A stretch of 64,000 bases of DNA, taken from positions 1 through 64,000 of the forward strand of contig CAYZED010000011.1 in NCBI GenBank assembly GCA_964477445.1, given 5' to 3'. The DNA comes from CAYZED01 sp964477445. Its GTDB lineage: Bacteria; Bacillota; Clostridia; Lutisporales; Lutisporaceae. Numbering within the stretch: position 1 is the first letter of the stretch; each line of letters starts with the position of its first letter. Under the pieces are notes generated by a model. That model was not told the origin of the DNA. It did not search any database and worked only from the letters and a program-made list of their open reading frames with translations. Shown in pieces: positions 44,075-53,228 of the stretch. The position numbers and the translations under genes are program-made.

Positions 44075-44103
44075 TGGACAAAGCCTTTTATATATGTTAA
44101 TAT
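44075..44103 (+). promoter_or_regulatory. Promoter of the YdbC-like gene
   Basis: TGGACA (44075-44080), 17-nt spacer, TAATAT (44098-44103). Confidence 0.6.
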
Positions 44104-44123
44104 ATGTAAAAGGAGGTGTTTGA

Positions 44124-44360
44124 ATGGAAGAATTCAAATTCGAAATAGTGAAAAAACTAGGTATTCTATCAGAGAGTGAAAATGGCTGGAGGAAAGAAGT
44201 TAACATGGTCAGTTGGAATGAACGCCCTGCAAGACTTGATATCCGTGAATGGGCGCCAGATGGTCAAAAGATGAGAAAAGGAATAACCTTTAGTGAAAAA
44301 GAAATCGTTGAACTAAAAACTGTTTTAAGTGAGGTAGTAACAGAAGAATTGAGTTTTTAG
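44124..44360 (+). CDS. YdbC family (PC4-like) DNA-binding protein
   Basis: A 78-aa protein with the YdbC pattern WRKEVNMVSWNERPARLDIREW followed by GQKMRKGITFSEKE. Lactococcal YdbC resembles eukaryotic PC4 and binds single-stranded DNA/RNA. AAAGGAGGTG is upstream of ATG 44124. A monocistronic gene. Confidence 0.85.
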   Translation: MEEFKFEIVKKLGILSESENGWRKEVNMVSWNERPARLDIREWAPDGQKMRKGITFSEKEIVELKTVLSEVVTEELSF

Positions 44361-44444
44361 AATTTAAGTTTTTCAATAAAGATATAGCTATGAATGATGC
44401 AAAGTGATAAAATTAAAGTACATTAATAACAAGGAGGGATGTAC

Positions 44445-44957
44445 ATGCTTAGTACAAAATTAGTTGATATTATCAACGAACAAATTAAATTCGAAATTTA
44501 TTCAATGCATCTTTACATGTCAATGGAATCATATGCTCTATCTAAGTCACTAACTGGTTTTGCAAATTGGTTGAGAATTCAATCAGAGGAAGAAAAGATT
44601 CATTCAAGATTTTTTATGGATTTTCTAAGTAAAACTAATAACAGATTTATCATTTCTACAATAATGCAACCACCAAGTGATTTTAAAGACATTAGAGATG
44701 TTTTTGAGCAATCGCTTGCACATGAAAAAATAGTTACTTCTAGAATTAATAAAATGTGTGATTTAGCTGCTGAAGAAAAAGACCATGCAGCATCGAGTTT
44801 CTTTAAATGGTTTGTAGATGAACAGGTTGAAGAAGAATCTAATTTCTCAGACATTTTAGGAAAAATTGACCTTGTCGGTGAAACCGGAGGGATTTATTTC
44901 CTAGATAAAGAATTAATGTTACGAGTCCTTAATCCAGTAACTAATCCACCAGTTTAA
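44445..44957 (+). CDS. ftnA: Ferritin
   Basis: A 170-aa non-haem ferritin that oxidises and stores iron. With the start at ATG 44445, the ferroxidase ligands fall at the standard numbers: Glu17, Glu50, His53, Glu94 and Gln127, plus Glu130. AGGAGGG lies 7 nt upstream; an ATG at 44439 would be too close to it. A single gene ending at a strong terminator. Confidence 0.95.
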   Translation: MLSTKLVDIINEQIKFEIYSMHLYMSMESYALSKSLTGFANWLRIQSEEEKIHSRFFMDFLSKTNNRFIISTIMQPPSDFKDIRDVFEQSLAHEKIVTSRINKMCDLAAEEKDHAASSFFKWFVDEQVEEESNFSDILGKIDLVGETGGIYFLDKELMLRVLNPVTNPPV

Positions 44958-44978
44958 GAGTTTAATAATAACACTATA

Positions 44979-45020
44979 AAAGTCCACGAAGCATGAAAAT
45001 GTTTTCGTAGGACTTTTTTT
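44979..45020 (+). terminator. Terminator of the ferritin gene
   Basis: AAAGTCC-CGAA pairs with TTCG-GGACTTT (one bulged base on each side), followed by seven T. The rest of the space to pckA (45021-45339) is AT-rich with several TATTGCAT-like words, and I see no gene in it. Confidence 0.85.
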
Positions 45021-45275
45021 GAAGGACTTTCTTTCTTAGGTTTCATTTCATTATTCATATATTGCATAAACATTCATGTTTTATACATTAAATATTCTTA
45101 GAGTAAATTGTAAGGCTTGCAGTGAGTGAGGTTTGATTTTTATATTTTTCTTTATTGCATTCATAAGAAAAATATTGCATAAAAGATAAATGAGAAAAAT
45201 GCAAGAAATCCTGCACGCGAAAAAAAAATGAAAAAAAACTTTCATTTTCATCTAGTCAAACATTTTTGTGTGTTA

Positions 45276-45281
45276 TATAAT
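45276..45281 (+). promoter_or_regulatory. -10 box of pckA
   Basis: Perfect TATAAT; the -35 region (45253-45258, TAGTCA) is poor, which suggests an activator or a weak basal promoter. Its position excludes an upstream-extended pckA start at 45268. Confidence 0.55.
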
Positions 45282-45339
45282 TGTTATGCAAATAATAAAT
45301 TTGCAAGTAAAAAAAATAATTTTTCAGGAGGCGTATGAT

Positions 45340-46881
45340 TTGGAATTAAATAATGTTGGATTTAAAGTCTTTAAAAACCTTCCAGTTTCAAAACTTGTTG
45401 AACACGCAATTAAGAGTGAAAATGCTGAACTAACTAATACAGGTGCATTATGTATTAATACTGGTAAATACACTGGAAGATCTCCAGATGATAGATTTGT
45501 AGTTAACACGCCATCAGTTGCAGATAAAGTTGACTGGGGTAAGGTGAATGTCCCTTTTGAAAAGGAAAAATATGAAAAATTATTAGGAAAGATCGAAAGT
45601 TATATTAAAAATAAAAACCTTTATGTTTTTGATGGTTTTGTAGGCGCTGACTTAGATAACAGATTATCAGTTAGAGTTATTAATGAATTTGCGTCTCATA
45701 ATCTATTTGTACAACAATTATTTATAAAGCCAACTGAAGAAGAATTAAAAAAATTCGAACCTGATTTCACTATTATATCTGCACCTGACTGTTTGGCAGT
45801 ACCAGAAGAGAATGGAACAAATTCTGAGGCGTATGTAATTCTTAATTTAGAAGATAAAAAAATTATTATTGGTGGAACAAGATATTGTGGTGAAATGAAA
45901 AAATCAATATTTTCAGTTATGAACTATATTTTGCCACAAAAAGGTATTATGCCTATGCATTGTTCAGCAAATAAAGGTGAAAAGGATGATGTAGCACTTT
46001 TCTTTGGATTGTCTGGGACAGGGAAAACAACTTTGTCAGCAGATCCTACAAGAAAACTTATTGGTGATGATGAGCACGGTTGGTCAGATAAGGGTGTGTT
46101 TAATTTTGAGGGTGGCTGCTACGCAAAGTGCATAAACCTAAACAAAGAAAACGAACCGCAAATATGGGACGCTATCAGATTTGGAACTATAGTTGAGAAT
46201 CTAGTAATAGATCCAATAACTGGCGTGCCAGATTATACGAGCGAGAAATATACAGAAAATACCAGAGCAGGATATCCTATAAATTATATAGATAATGCTG
46301 ATTTAAGTGGACAAGGGGGACATCCTAAATGCATTATTTTCTTAACGGCTGACGCTAGTGGAATTTTACCGCCGATTTCTAAATTGACTAAAGAACAAGC
46401 AATGTACCATTTCATGTCAGGCTACACAAGTAAATTAGCTGGAACTGAAAGAGGAATAACCGCTCCAACTGCTACTTTTTCAACTTGTTTTGGGGCACCT
46501 TTCATGCCACTCAGACCTCAGGTATACGCTGAATTACTAGGGAAGAAGATAAACGAACACGAAGCAAGTGTTTTCTTGGTAAATACAGGATGGAATGGGA
46601 CTGGGAAAAGAATGAAAATATCGTACACAAGAGCGATGGTGAATGCTGCTATTGAAGGTAAACTTGAAAATGTAGATTACGATGTTGATTCCATATTTAA
46701 TCTCTTTGTACCAAAAGAGTGTCCAGGTGTTCCGAGTGAAGTATTGAATCCGATTAATTCATGGGAAAACAAAGAAGATTATCAAGCATCAGCTATTAAA
46801 CTAGCTGGAAGCTTCAAGAAAAATTTCGAAAAATTTAAAAATGTTTCAGATAGTATTTTAAACGCAGGACCGACAATTTAG
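45340..46881 (+). CDS. pckA: Phosphoenolpyruvate carboxykinase (ATP)
   Basis: Interconverts oxaloacetate + ATP and PEP + CO2 + ADP; in anaerobes it often runs toward oxaloacetate. The 513-aa protein has the P-loop [22 protein letters not shown] with metal-binding Asp, and [10 protein letters not shown]. The start is TTG 45340, because AGGAGG lies 8 nt upstream and the TATAAT box lies before it. The gene ends 5 nt before a strong hairpin shared with the minus-strand RNA copy B. Confidence 0.95.
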   Translation: MELNNVGFKVFKNLPVSKLVEHAIKSENAELTNTGALCINTGKYTGRSPDDRFVVNTPSVADKVDWGKVNVPFEKEKYEKLLGKIESYIKNKNLYVFDGFVGADLDNRLSVRVINEFASHNLFVQQLFIKPTEEELKKFEPDFTIISAPDCLAVPEENGTNSEAYVILNLEDKKIIIGGTRYCGEMKKSIFSVMNYILPQKGIMPMHCSANKGEKDDVALFFGLSGTGKTTLSADPTRKLIGDDEHGWSDKGVFNFEGGCYAKCINLNKENEPQIWDAIRFGTIVENLVIDPITGVPDYTSEKYTENTRAGYPINYIDNADLSGQGGHPKCIIFLTADASGILPPISKLTKEQAMYHFMSGYTSKLAGTERGITAPTATFSTCFGAPFMPLRPQVYAELLGKKINEHEASVFLVNTGWNGTGKRMKISYTRAMVNAAIEGKLENVDYDVDSIFNLFVPKECPGVPSEVLNPINSWENKEDYQASAIKLAGSFKKNFEKFKNVSDSILNAGPTI

Positions 46882-46885
46882 TAAA

Positions 46886-47130
46886 AAGAAATGCGGCGAA
46901 GCCGCATTTCTTTCCGCTAGGGAACCCTATGGTTCCCTTCGGCGGATCTTTAATAACTGTCGATCCTGAGCACCCTCCTTTAACGGCAGGGGAATCCCCT
47001 TGCATCCCCATAGTCTAGGAAACTATTGATTCTTAGCAACCTTTTTTGTAAATGTTTTTTTATTAACCTTCGAAACCACTCACCCGCTATGGGTTGCTGT
47101 TTTCAAAATAGTATAGTTTCCTATACTATT
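46886..47130 (-). ncRNA. Candidate structured RNA, copy B
   Basis: Minus-strand homologue (245 nt) of 2591-2822. It opens with ATAGTATA-GGAAAC-TATACTAT, whose loop is complementary to the conserved GTTTCC downstream. It keeps GCAACC/GGTTGC, GCAAGGGG-ATT-CCCCTGC and the AGGGAACC/GGTTCCCT stem. It differs from copy A mainly in loops and by a small insertion before ATCCGCC. Its 3' end is a perfect 12-bp hairpin AAGAAATGCGGC / GCCGCATTTCTT followed by TTTT, a good terminator. On the other strand that hairpin follows pckA. Confidence 0.7.
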
Positions 47131-47131
47131 A

Positions 47132-47176
47132 AAAAAAGCTTCTTCAACAAATATGTTTGTTGGAGAAGCTTTTTTA
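47132..47176. terminator. Terminator of the MFS gene
   Basis: A 15-bp stem AGCTTCTTCAACAAA / TTTGTTGGAGAAGCT flanked by A and T runs, so it can work on either strand. On the minus strand RNA copy B starts just after its T run. Confidence 0.92.
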
Positions 47177-47186
47177 GAGTAACGAG

Positions 47187-48356
47187 TTATTTGACTTTAG
47201 AGTCACCAATTCTTTTCCAGTAAATTAGTATTATTACAAAAGCAATTACACTTACTAAAGAATAGAATCTAAAAAGCGAGAACACATTAAAGTTTTCTAA
47301 AATAAAGCCGCTACTTAAATTCCCTAAAAAGCCTCCAAGACCAAAACCAAGTGCACTTATGAGTGTCATTCCTGTGGCTTTTAAATTAGTGGGGAGTAGT
47401 TTGTTTGCGTTCGAAGTAGCACTTAGCATTATTAAAGGATAGGATACTCCTTGCATTAATTGAATTATAGTTACAAGTATATAGGACGTACAAAAAGAAC
47501 TTAAAATAAATCGAATTGAGTATAAGATTAGTGCTGCGCCAAATAAGGGAATCTCACCAAATTTATCAAGAACTTTTGTACCCAAATAGAACATAGGAAG
47601 TTCGCTAAATGCAACCAAAAGCCATAATATGCCAAGACCGCTAGTATCGCCACCTGTTTTTTCAATAAGCATTGCAATATAGTTGCCACTGGAAATTATT
47701 GCTATACTTGACACGCAAACTGCGAGTAAAAACAATGAAAAAGAGCGGTTTCGCAATATTAAACCAATATCGGTTATTTTAGGCAAAACACTTTTTGTAG
47801 AAAAGTTGAATTTAACTCTGCTAAAAAAGAAAGCTGCTAAAATAAAAAGCACCGAATATGTGTGGAACATTATCGAGGGGCCTGAGTTTTTTAGTAAAAA
47901 GCCTAAACCGAAAGCAACAAGTGCAAATCCAATAGAGCCAAATAATCTTACTTTACCATATTGAATAGACTTTTTATGTTCTGATATGGTGTAAATATAT
48001 GAATCAGATAGCGGGAAAATGGCACCTTGAAAAAACCCGATTATTACAATGCAGAAACAGATAAAATAAAATGTATTCGCATATGTAAAAAAAACTGAAG
48101 ATATACTACATAGAATCATTAGTAGAATTATTGTTTTTTTTCGGCCGAACCATCTATCGGCCAAGTACCCCAATACTGGTTGAGAAACTATACTGATAAT
48201 TGACATTAAAGAGAAACAATATCCTATTTGAATATAGTCTAAACCCTTACTCTCAAAATAATGAGGGAGAAAAGGTGAATAACCTGCTATTCCCCCAAAT
48301 AGAAGAAAATACATTAGATATAATTTATAACGAGTTCTTTTTTCACTGTTTTCCAT
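47187..48356 (-). CDS. MFS transporter
   Basis: A 389-aa, 12-segment major facilitator. The loop 2-3 signature is LGYLADRWFGRKK. The overall form (YSPFLPHYFESKGLDYIQIG at the N-terminus) resembles the MFS_1-like group with sugar or nucleoside carriers. The substrate is unknown. ATG 48356 is used because AAGGTGG lies 8 nt upstream; GTG 48368 overlaps it. Confidence 0.88.
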   Translation of the reverse strand: MENSEKRTRYKLYLMYFLLFGGIAGYSPFLPHYFESKGLDYIQIGYCFSLMSIISIVSQPVLGYLADRWFGRKKTIILLMILCSISSVFFTYANTFYFICFCIVIIGFFQGAIFPLSDSYIYTISEHKKSIQYGKVRLFGSIGFALVAFGLGFLLKNSGPSIMFHTYSVLFILAAFFFSRVKFNFSTKSVLPKITDIGLILRNRSFSLFLLAVCVSSIAIISSGNYIAMLIEKTGGDTSGLGILWLLVAFSELPMFYLGTKVLDKFGEIPLFGAALILYSIRFILSSFCTSYILVTIIQLMQGVSYPLIMLSATSNANKLLPTNLKATGMTLISALGFGLGGFLGNLSSGFILENFNVFSLFRFYSLVSVIAFVIILIYWKRIGDSKVK

Positions 48357-48419
48357 TTTAGTGACCACCTTAAATATATTAAATCATTTTGATCAAAGCC
48401 GCTTTGCTTACTTTACAGA

Positions 48420-49124
48420 TTAAATAATTTGTTTAATTAATTTATCTGTTTTATTTAATTTTTCAATACTTATCATTTCATTTACACTGTGTGGATTTTC
48501 CATTCCTATGGCAGGTACTGCTATCGAGATACCTTTACCAGAAAGAATATTTGCATCACTGCCTCCGCCTGTTGATTTTTCAATGAATTCAATATTTACT
48601 GCCTCGCAAGCATTCTTGAAAATTTGAACTACTGGACTCTCGCTTGGGACAAATAATATAGGATATTCACGATACTAGTCATACTCAAAGTCTGTATTGA
48701 ATTTATCGCAGCTAGTTCGTAAACAAGATAGCATGTGTTTAATCTGCAAATCTAATTTTTTTTCACTTAAACTTCTCGCTTCAAATGTAGCCTCGCAACT
48801 TTCAGCAACTATATTGTTGGCACTTCCTCCAATAATGGTTCCCACATTTGCAGTGGTCTCATTATCAATTCTTAACAAATTCATATTACTTATTGCATCA
48901 GATAATACAATAATTGCGCTAACTCCCTTTTCAGGCTCAAGGCCTGCATGTACAGCTTTTCCATGTACCTTGACTTTAAGTATATCATGGCAAGGAGCTT
49001 TAGTAATAAGTGTTCCTGGCGTTACAGTATCCATGTGTGTCGCAAATAGCACAGGCTGAACATTTTTCTTTCCATTTAACTTAGCAAGTAGATTGCCAAC
49101 ATTTGATCCTGTTTCGATTGATCT
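48420..49124 (-). pseudogene. M20-family peptidase (PepT-like) pseudogene
   Basis: Reading in one frame gives GNLLAKLNG, then ATHMDTVTPG, directly joined to TLITKAP, KVHGKAVHAGLEPEKG, a TAG stop at 48675-48677, and then REYPILFVP, STGGGSDANILSGKGI and a final TAA. Three lesions are visible. The N-terminus is missing (the frame begins right after the glycerate kinase stop). About 90 residues with the metal-binding and GEE catalytic motifs are deleted after MDTVTPG. There is one in-frame stop. It cannot make an active peptidase. Confidence 0.85.
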
Positions 49125-50267
49125 TTAGTGTTTTAGATTAATCTTTAGAGCTCTAAAAACTCTATCGGCAGTGTCTTTAATTAGAATTTCTGCATTGCAC
49201 ATTGCTGATTCGAGGGACATTGGTGAATTAACTATTGGGAAAATAGAGGTAATACCATATTCATAAACTTTGAAGGCGTCTTGACCTATTGACCCAACGA
49301 TTGCTATTACTGGTATGTTTTTTTTCTTACAACGTGAAGCTACCCCAACAGGAACTTTACCATAAACTGATTGTCCGTCAATTCTGCCTTCACCAGTTAT
49401 TACCAAGTCTACATTTTCTAATAAGTCATCGAAATTCACAGTATCTAAAACTGTTTCGATTCCTGGTCGCATTTCTGCATTTAAGAAAACGGCGAGGGAA
49501 GCACCTAAGCCACCTGCAGCTCCACCACCAAAGATACTATCAACATCAATATTGAATTTTTTATTTAAAACCTTTGCGTAATTAATCATACCGGCCTCAA
49601 GTATTTTTAACATTTCCTCATCAGCGCCTTTTTGTGGGCCGAAAGTGTAAGTAGCGCCTTCAGGACCAGTTATTGGATTACTAACATCGCAAATTATTGT
49701 AAAATGACATTCTTTTACCTGAGCGTCGATTTCGCTTATATCGATATTTTTGACTTTTGCAAGAGCATTACCGCCAGATCCAACATCTTTGCCTTCGGAA
49801 TCCAGAAATTTAATGCCAAGTGCTTTCATTGCTCCGATTCCGCCATCATTTGTGGCGCTTCCACCAATTCCAATAACGATATCTCTAATTCCTTCTTGAA
49901 TCGCAGCTTTTAGTAGTTGTCCTGTACCGAAAGAAGTTGTGATAAGGGGGTTGCGTTCATCGGCACTAATTAGAGGAAGACCAGAAGCTTGTGCCATTTC
50001 GATTATTGCGGTTTTGCCATCAATAATTCCGTATTTAGCAGAAATATCTCGGCCTAAAGGATCTATAACGTTAATAGTTTTGAATATTCCTCGATTACCA
50101 GAAGCCAAAACTATCGCATCGACGGTACCTTCTCCACCATCTGCAATTGGAACCTTTACAATTTCCAGTGGATTGAAGTGGGTTAATGCAATCTCTTCAA
50201 TGTATTTGATTATTTGAACAGAAGTCATCGAGCCTTTGAAAGAGTCAGGTGCTAAAAGGATTTTCAT
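49125..50267 (-). CDS. glxK: Glycerate kinase (family 1)
   Basis: Phosphorylates glycerate to 2-phosphoglycerate (usual for this family) for entry into glycolysis. The 380-aa protein has LLAPDSFKGSMTS, IADGGEGTVDA, GIGGSATNDGG and ITGEGRIDGQS. GGAGAAAC precedes ATG 50267. Its stop codon lies at the very boundary of the M20 pseudogene, which shows where the deletion joined them. Confidence 0.94.
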   Translation of the reverse strand: MKILLAPDSFKGSMTSVQIIKYIEEIALTHFNPLEIVKVPIADGGEGTVDAIVLASGNRGIFKTINVIDPLGRDISAKYGIIDGKTAIIEMAQASGLPLISADERNPLITTSFGTGQLLKAAIQEGIRDIVIGIGGSATNDGGIGAMKALGIKFLDSEGKDVGSGGNALAKVKNIDISEIDAQVKECHFTIICDVSNPITGPEGATYTFGPQKGADEEMLKILEAGMINYAKVLNKKFNIDVDSIFGGGAAGGLGASLAVFLNAEMRPGIETVLDTVNFDDLLENVDLVITGEGRIDGQSVYGKVPVGVASRCKKKNIPVIAIVGSIGQDAFKVYEYGITSIFPIVNSPMSLESAMCNAEILIKDTADRVFRALKINLKH

Positions 50268-50486
50268 TTATTGTTTCTCCAATTCTAATACTAATTTTCG
50301 TTTAACCTTATTGCAATTACCAGCGAAAATATGTTTTTAACGCAAATTTTTATAATATACAAAATAAAATATTTATCATTATAACAATATTGGCAAACAT
50401 TTAATAGCTGTTGTACTAATTTTAAAAGAAATTCTGTACTAATCCTGTACTTTTTTAGAAACATGTAAGAAAGAGTATAAATCGTG

Positions 50487-50515
50487 TTGTAATAACATCG
50501 TCTGGATATTATAAT
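50487..50515 (+). promoter_or_regulatory. folD-atp operon promoter
   Basis: TTGTAA (50487-50492), 17-nt spacer, perfect TATAAT (50510-50515), about 28 nt before folD. Confidence 0.8.
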
Positions 50516-50543
50516 TAAGTGAGCGTAAGTCTCGGAGGTAAGT

Positions 50544-51425
50544 ATGAAGAAACTAATGGATGGGCGAGTTGTAGCCATTGATCTTACAGATGCATTAAAG
50601 AAAAAAGTAGCAAATTTAATATCAAATGGAATCATTCCTACTTTAGCTATAGTTAGAGTTGGGGATAGACCAGATGATATTTCTTATGAAAAAGGAATCC
50701 TTAAGAGTGCAGCGAAGATAGGTATTGAAGTAGAAAATGTTGTATTACCAAAAAACATTTCACTTGAAGCTTTTTCAGCAGTAATCGATTTTTTAAACAC
50801 AAGTGAAAACGTGCATGGTGTGCTGGTATTTAGACCACTTCCGACACAGTTACCAGTGGAAAAGGTCAAGAATCTCCTGGATCCAGAAAAAGATATTGAC
50901 TGTATGACATCAACTAATCTTGGCAAGATATTCGAAGGTGATGATTCAGGATTTTCACCAAATACTCCAGCTGCAGTTATGGAAATGTTGGACTTTTATG
51001 GTATTGAGCTAACTGGAAAAAAAGTCGCTGTCATTGGTAGGAGTTTAGTAGTAGGAAAGCCACAGGCATTAATTTTAGTGGATCGAAATGCCACTGTGAT
51101 TATTTGTCACTCGAAGACAGAAAATTTAGCAGAGGTTACATCCGAGTGTGATATTGTTATATCAGCTGTGGGGAAACCTAAATTTGTTAAAGGCGAATTC
51201 ATAAAAAATGATGCTATTGTAATTGATGTAGGTATAAATTTTGACGAGAATGGAAAGCTTTGTGGGGATGTCGATTTTGATCAAGTTGAAAATAAAGCTT
51301 CGTTAATTACACCAGTACCTGGAGGTGTAGGTGCTGTAACAAACATCGTATTGCTTAAACAATTAGTTAAGGCAACGATTAAACATTCAGAAAATTTAAA
51401 CTTCGATAATTATAAAAAAAACTAG
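50544..51425 (+). CDS. folD: Methylenetetrahydrofolate dehydrogenase / methenyl-THF cyclohydrolase
   Basis: A bifunctional one-carbon enzyme, 293 aa. Motifs: YEKGILKSAAKIGIE with the catalytic Lys, PTQLPVEKVKNLL, DPEKDIDCMT, GRSLVVGKPQA and TPVPGGVGAVTN. GGAGGTAAGT precedes ATG 50544. It lies 46 nt before atpZ and has the only clear promoter upstream of the ATP synthase genes. Confidence 0.95.
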   Translation: MKKLMDGRVVAIDLTDALKKKVANLISNGIIPTLAIVRVGDRPDDISYEKGILKSAAKIGIEVENVVLPKNISLEAFSAVIDFLNTSENVHGVLVFRPLPTQLPVEKVKNLLDPEKDIDCMTSTNLGKIFEGDDSGFSPNTPAAVMEMLDFYGIELTGKKVAVIGRSLVVGKPQALILVDRNATVIICHSKTENLAEVTSECDIVISAVGKPKFVKGEFIKNDAIVIDVGINFDENGKLCGDVDFDQVENKASLITPVPGGVGAVTNIVLLKQLVKATIKHSENLNFDNYKKN

Positions 51426-51471
51426 GTGGAAAAGTGTATGAAGTATGCTAGAATAATTTTAGGAAGTGCTT

Positions 51472-51687
51472 ATGAAAGATAATAGATATCTTAAAAACGC
51501 ATTTATCGCATTAAATATTATTACAACTTCGGGCATATTGGTCGGCGGCGGAATTTTTCTTGGGAAATTTATCGACACTTTGACAGGACATGATGCCTTT
51601 TATGTTGTATTTTTTTCAATTGCGGGGTTGATTTTTGCGATATGGAGTATGATAACTTCCATATTAAAATTAACTGAGAGAAGGTGA
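51472..51687 (+). CDS. atpZ: AtpZ/AtpI-family F0 assembly protein
   Basis: A 71-aa protein with two membrane helices (SGILVGGGIFLGKFID and AGLIFAIWSMI), as in AtpZ at the head of atp operons. ATG 51472 follows AGGAAG by 6 nt. AtpZ is linked to Mg/Ca uptake or F0 assembly in other bacteria. Confidence 0.82.
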   Translation: MKDNRYLKNAFIALNIITTSGILVGGGIFLGKFIDTLTGHDAFYVVFFSIAGLIFAIWSMITSILKLTERR

Positions 51688-51688
51688 C

Positions 51689-52078
51689 TTGTTGTCTGAG
51701 CATGTTTGGATTTTAGTTAAAGAAACTTGGATAAAGAATTTGGCTTTCTTGATTTTGGTTATTTTAGCAAGTTGTTTTTTTAGTAATAGAATACCCCTGA
51801 TTTTGGGTATGTTAATAGGTACCGCAGTCTGTATGTTAAACTTTATGATTGTGTCCCGGACCAGCGAAGCCCTACTAGACAGAACAGGGAATATTTATTT
51901 TTATTATGGGACTTTCTATATGTTGCGTTTTTTATTTTCTGGATTGGCGATATTCGCTGGCATTAAAATAGGAAATATAAGTATAATCACAATAATGTTG
52001 GGCTTGTTTTCAATCAAGCTGACATTAACTTTTTTTTCGGTATATGATATTTATTTTAAAAAGAAAGAATGTATATGA
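51689..52078 (+). CDS. atpI: ATP synthase subunit I
   Basis: A 129-aa protein with four membrane segments, AtpI type. In Na+ ATP synthases AtpI helps assemble the c ring. Two adjacent TTG codons (51689, 51692) can start; AAGGTG lies just upstream and suits the second better. It starts 1 nt after atpZ and ends 9 nt before atpB. Confidence 0.8.
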   Translation: MLSEHVWILVKETWIKNLAFLILVILASCFFSNRIPLILGMLIGTAVCMLNFMIVSRTSEALLDRTGNIYFYYGTFYMLRFLFSGLAIFAGIKIGNISIITIMLGLFSIKLTLTFFSVYDIYFKKKECI

Positions 52079-52087
52079 GGTGGTAAT

Positions 52088-52849
52088 GTGCTGAAATTTG
52101 ATGTATTCGGATTCGAAATCAGGATTGCTGAATCAATCATCGGAATGTGGTATATAATGGCCGCGATGATAGTATTTGCATTAGTTATCTACTATTTTGT
52201 TAAATCTGGACGATTTAAAGAAAAACCTGAATCAAAGTTCCAACTTTTTATTGAAGCGGTAGTTGAAATGGTATATAACCTTACAAGAGAAAATATGGGT
52301 GCGAGGAATGTCAAATTAGCACCTTATATTGGCACTCTGGCGATGTTGCTATTATTATGTAATATGTCTGGTTTGGCAGGTTTTAAAAAGGTACCGACAG
52401 CAGATTATTCAGTATCATTAGGACTTGCACTAGCTACTTTCATTGTAGTACAAGTTAATCAATTTAAAGCGCATAAGGCGAAAGGGTATTTCTTAGAACT
52501 CTTTGACCCAATTCCAGCGCTTTTCCCTTTAAAAATTCTAGAAAAATTTACTCCAGTGCTCTCTATGAGTCTTCGTCTATTTTGTAACATGATAGCTGGT
52601 TATATAGTTATGGAATTGATATATTCAAGCCTCAGGGCTATAAAGATTCCGGTTCTTAATAATATTCCTATATTTATGGCTTTTATACCGATTCCGATAC
52701 ACTTTTATTTTGACATATTTGATGCTTTTATTCAGACCATCGTGTTTGTAATGTTAACAATGGTTCTTACGAATATTGCGACTCAAGGGGTTCATGATGA
52801 ACATGAAACAAGTGATACACATAAGTTGAAAAAATCGCATAGTGCATAA
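52088..52849 (+). CDS. atpB: F0F1 ATP synthase subunit a
   Basis: A 253-aa stator channel subunit. The essential Arg is in SMSLRLFCNMIAG. Five or six membrane helices are visible. It ends in a His-rich hydrophilic tail (GVHDEHETSDTHKL). The start is GTG 52088 with GAGGTGG upstream. Confidence 0.94.
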   Translation: MLKFDVFGFEIRIAESIIGMWYIMAAMIVFALVIYYFVKSGRFKEKPESKFQLFIEAVVEMVYNLTRENMGARNVKLAPYIGTLAMLLLLCNMSGLAGFKKVPTADYSVSLGLALATFIVVQVNQFKAHKAKGYFLELFDPIPALFPLKILEKFTPVLSMSLRLFCNMIAGYIVMELIYSSLRAIKIPVLNNIPIFMAFIPIPIHFYFDIFDAFIQTIVFVMLTMVLTNIATQGVHDEHETSDTHKLKKSHSA

Positions 52850-52907
52850 CTCGTATATTGGGCAGAAGCCTTAATATAAAAATTAAAATTATAAGGGGGA
52901 TCTTAAC

Positions 52908-53165
52908 ATGAATCCACAATCTTTTTTTCTCAGTATGTGTGCAATTTCATCTGCTATAGCTATTTTGGTAGCTATAGGACCTGGTATTTCTGAAGGTTTA
53001 GTAGCTGCTAAGGCGGTTGAAGCTGTTGGCAGAAACCCTGAAGCTAGAAGTGAAATAGTTTCAACAATGATCGTTGGTCAGGCTATCGCAGAAACCAATT
53101 CGCTTTATGGTCTTTTAATTTCATTGCTTATGATGTTCGTTATGGCCGGAAAAGTAGTTGGCTAA
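52908..53165 (+). CDS. atpE: F0F1 ATP synthase subunit c, Na+-type with two carboxylates
   Basis: An 85-aa rotor subunit. The ion site is Glu62-Thr63 with Tyr67 in helix 2 (AIAETNSLY). In helix 1, Glu29 (GPGISEG) stands where the Na+ motif of Ilyobacter has Gln32. The 33-residue distance equals 32/65 in Ilyobacter. This matches the two-carboxylate Na+ motif described for Fusobacterium nucleatum, so Na+ coupling is likely. AAGGGGG is upstream of ATG. Confidence 0.95.
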   Translation: MNPQSFFLSMCAISSAIAILVAIGPGISEGLVAAKAVEAVGRNPEARSEIVSTMIVGQAIAETNSLYGLLISLLMMFVMAGKVVG

Positions 53166-53172
53166 AAATCAG

Positions 53173-53196
53173 GAGATGGGATTTTAATTCCATCTC
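53173..53196 (+). promoter_or_regulatory. Hairpin between atpE and atpF
   Basis: GAGATGGGA pairs with TTCCATCTC around TTTTAA, with no T tract of terminator length. It may stabilise the upstream mRNA or reduce read-through, helping make more subunit c than b; that is inference. Confidence 0.55.
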
Positions 53197-53228
53197 TCAT
53201 TTAAATAAAGCCGGGAGGAGGCTGCCTA

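Noticed and set aside
45268..45339. Upstream ATG 45268 as pckA start
   Set aside because: The TATAAT box overlaps this stretch, and AGGAGG is correctly placed for TTG 45340.
48675..48677. In-frame TAG in the M20 gene read as pyrrolysine
   Set aside because: The gene also lacks its N-terminus and catalytic middle, so the TAG is best explained as decay.
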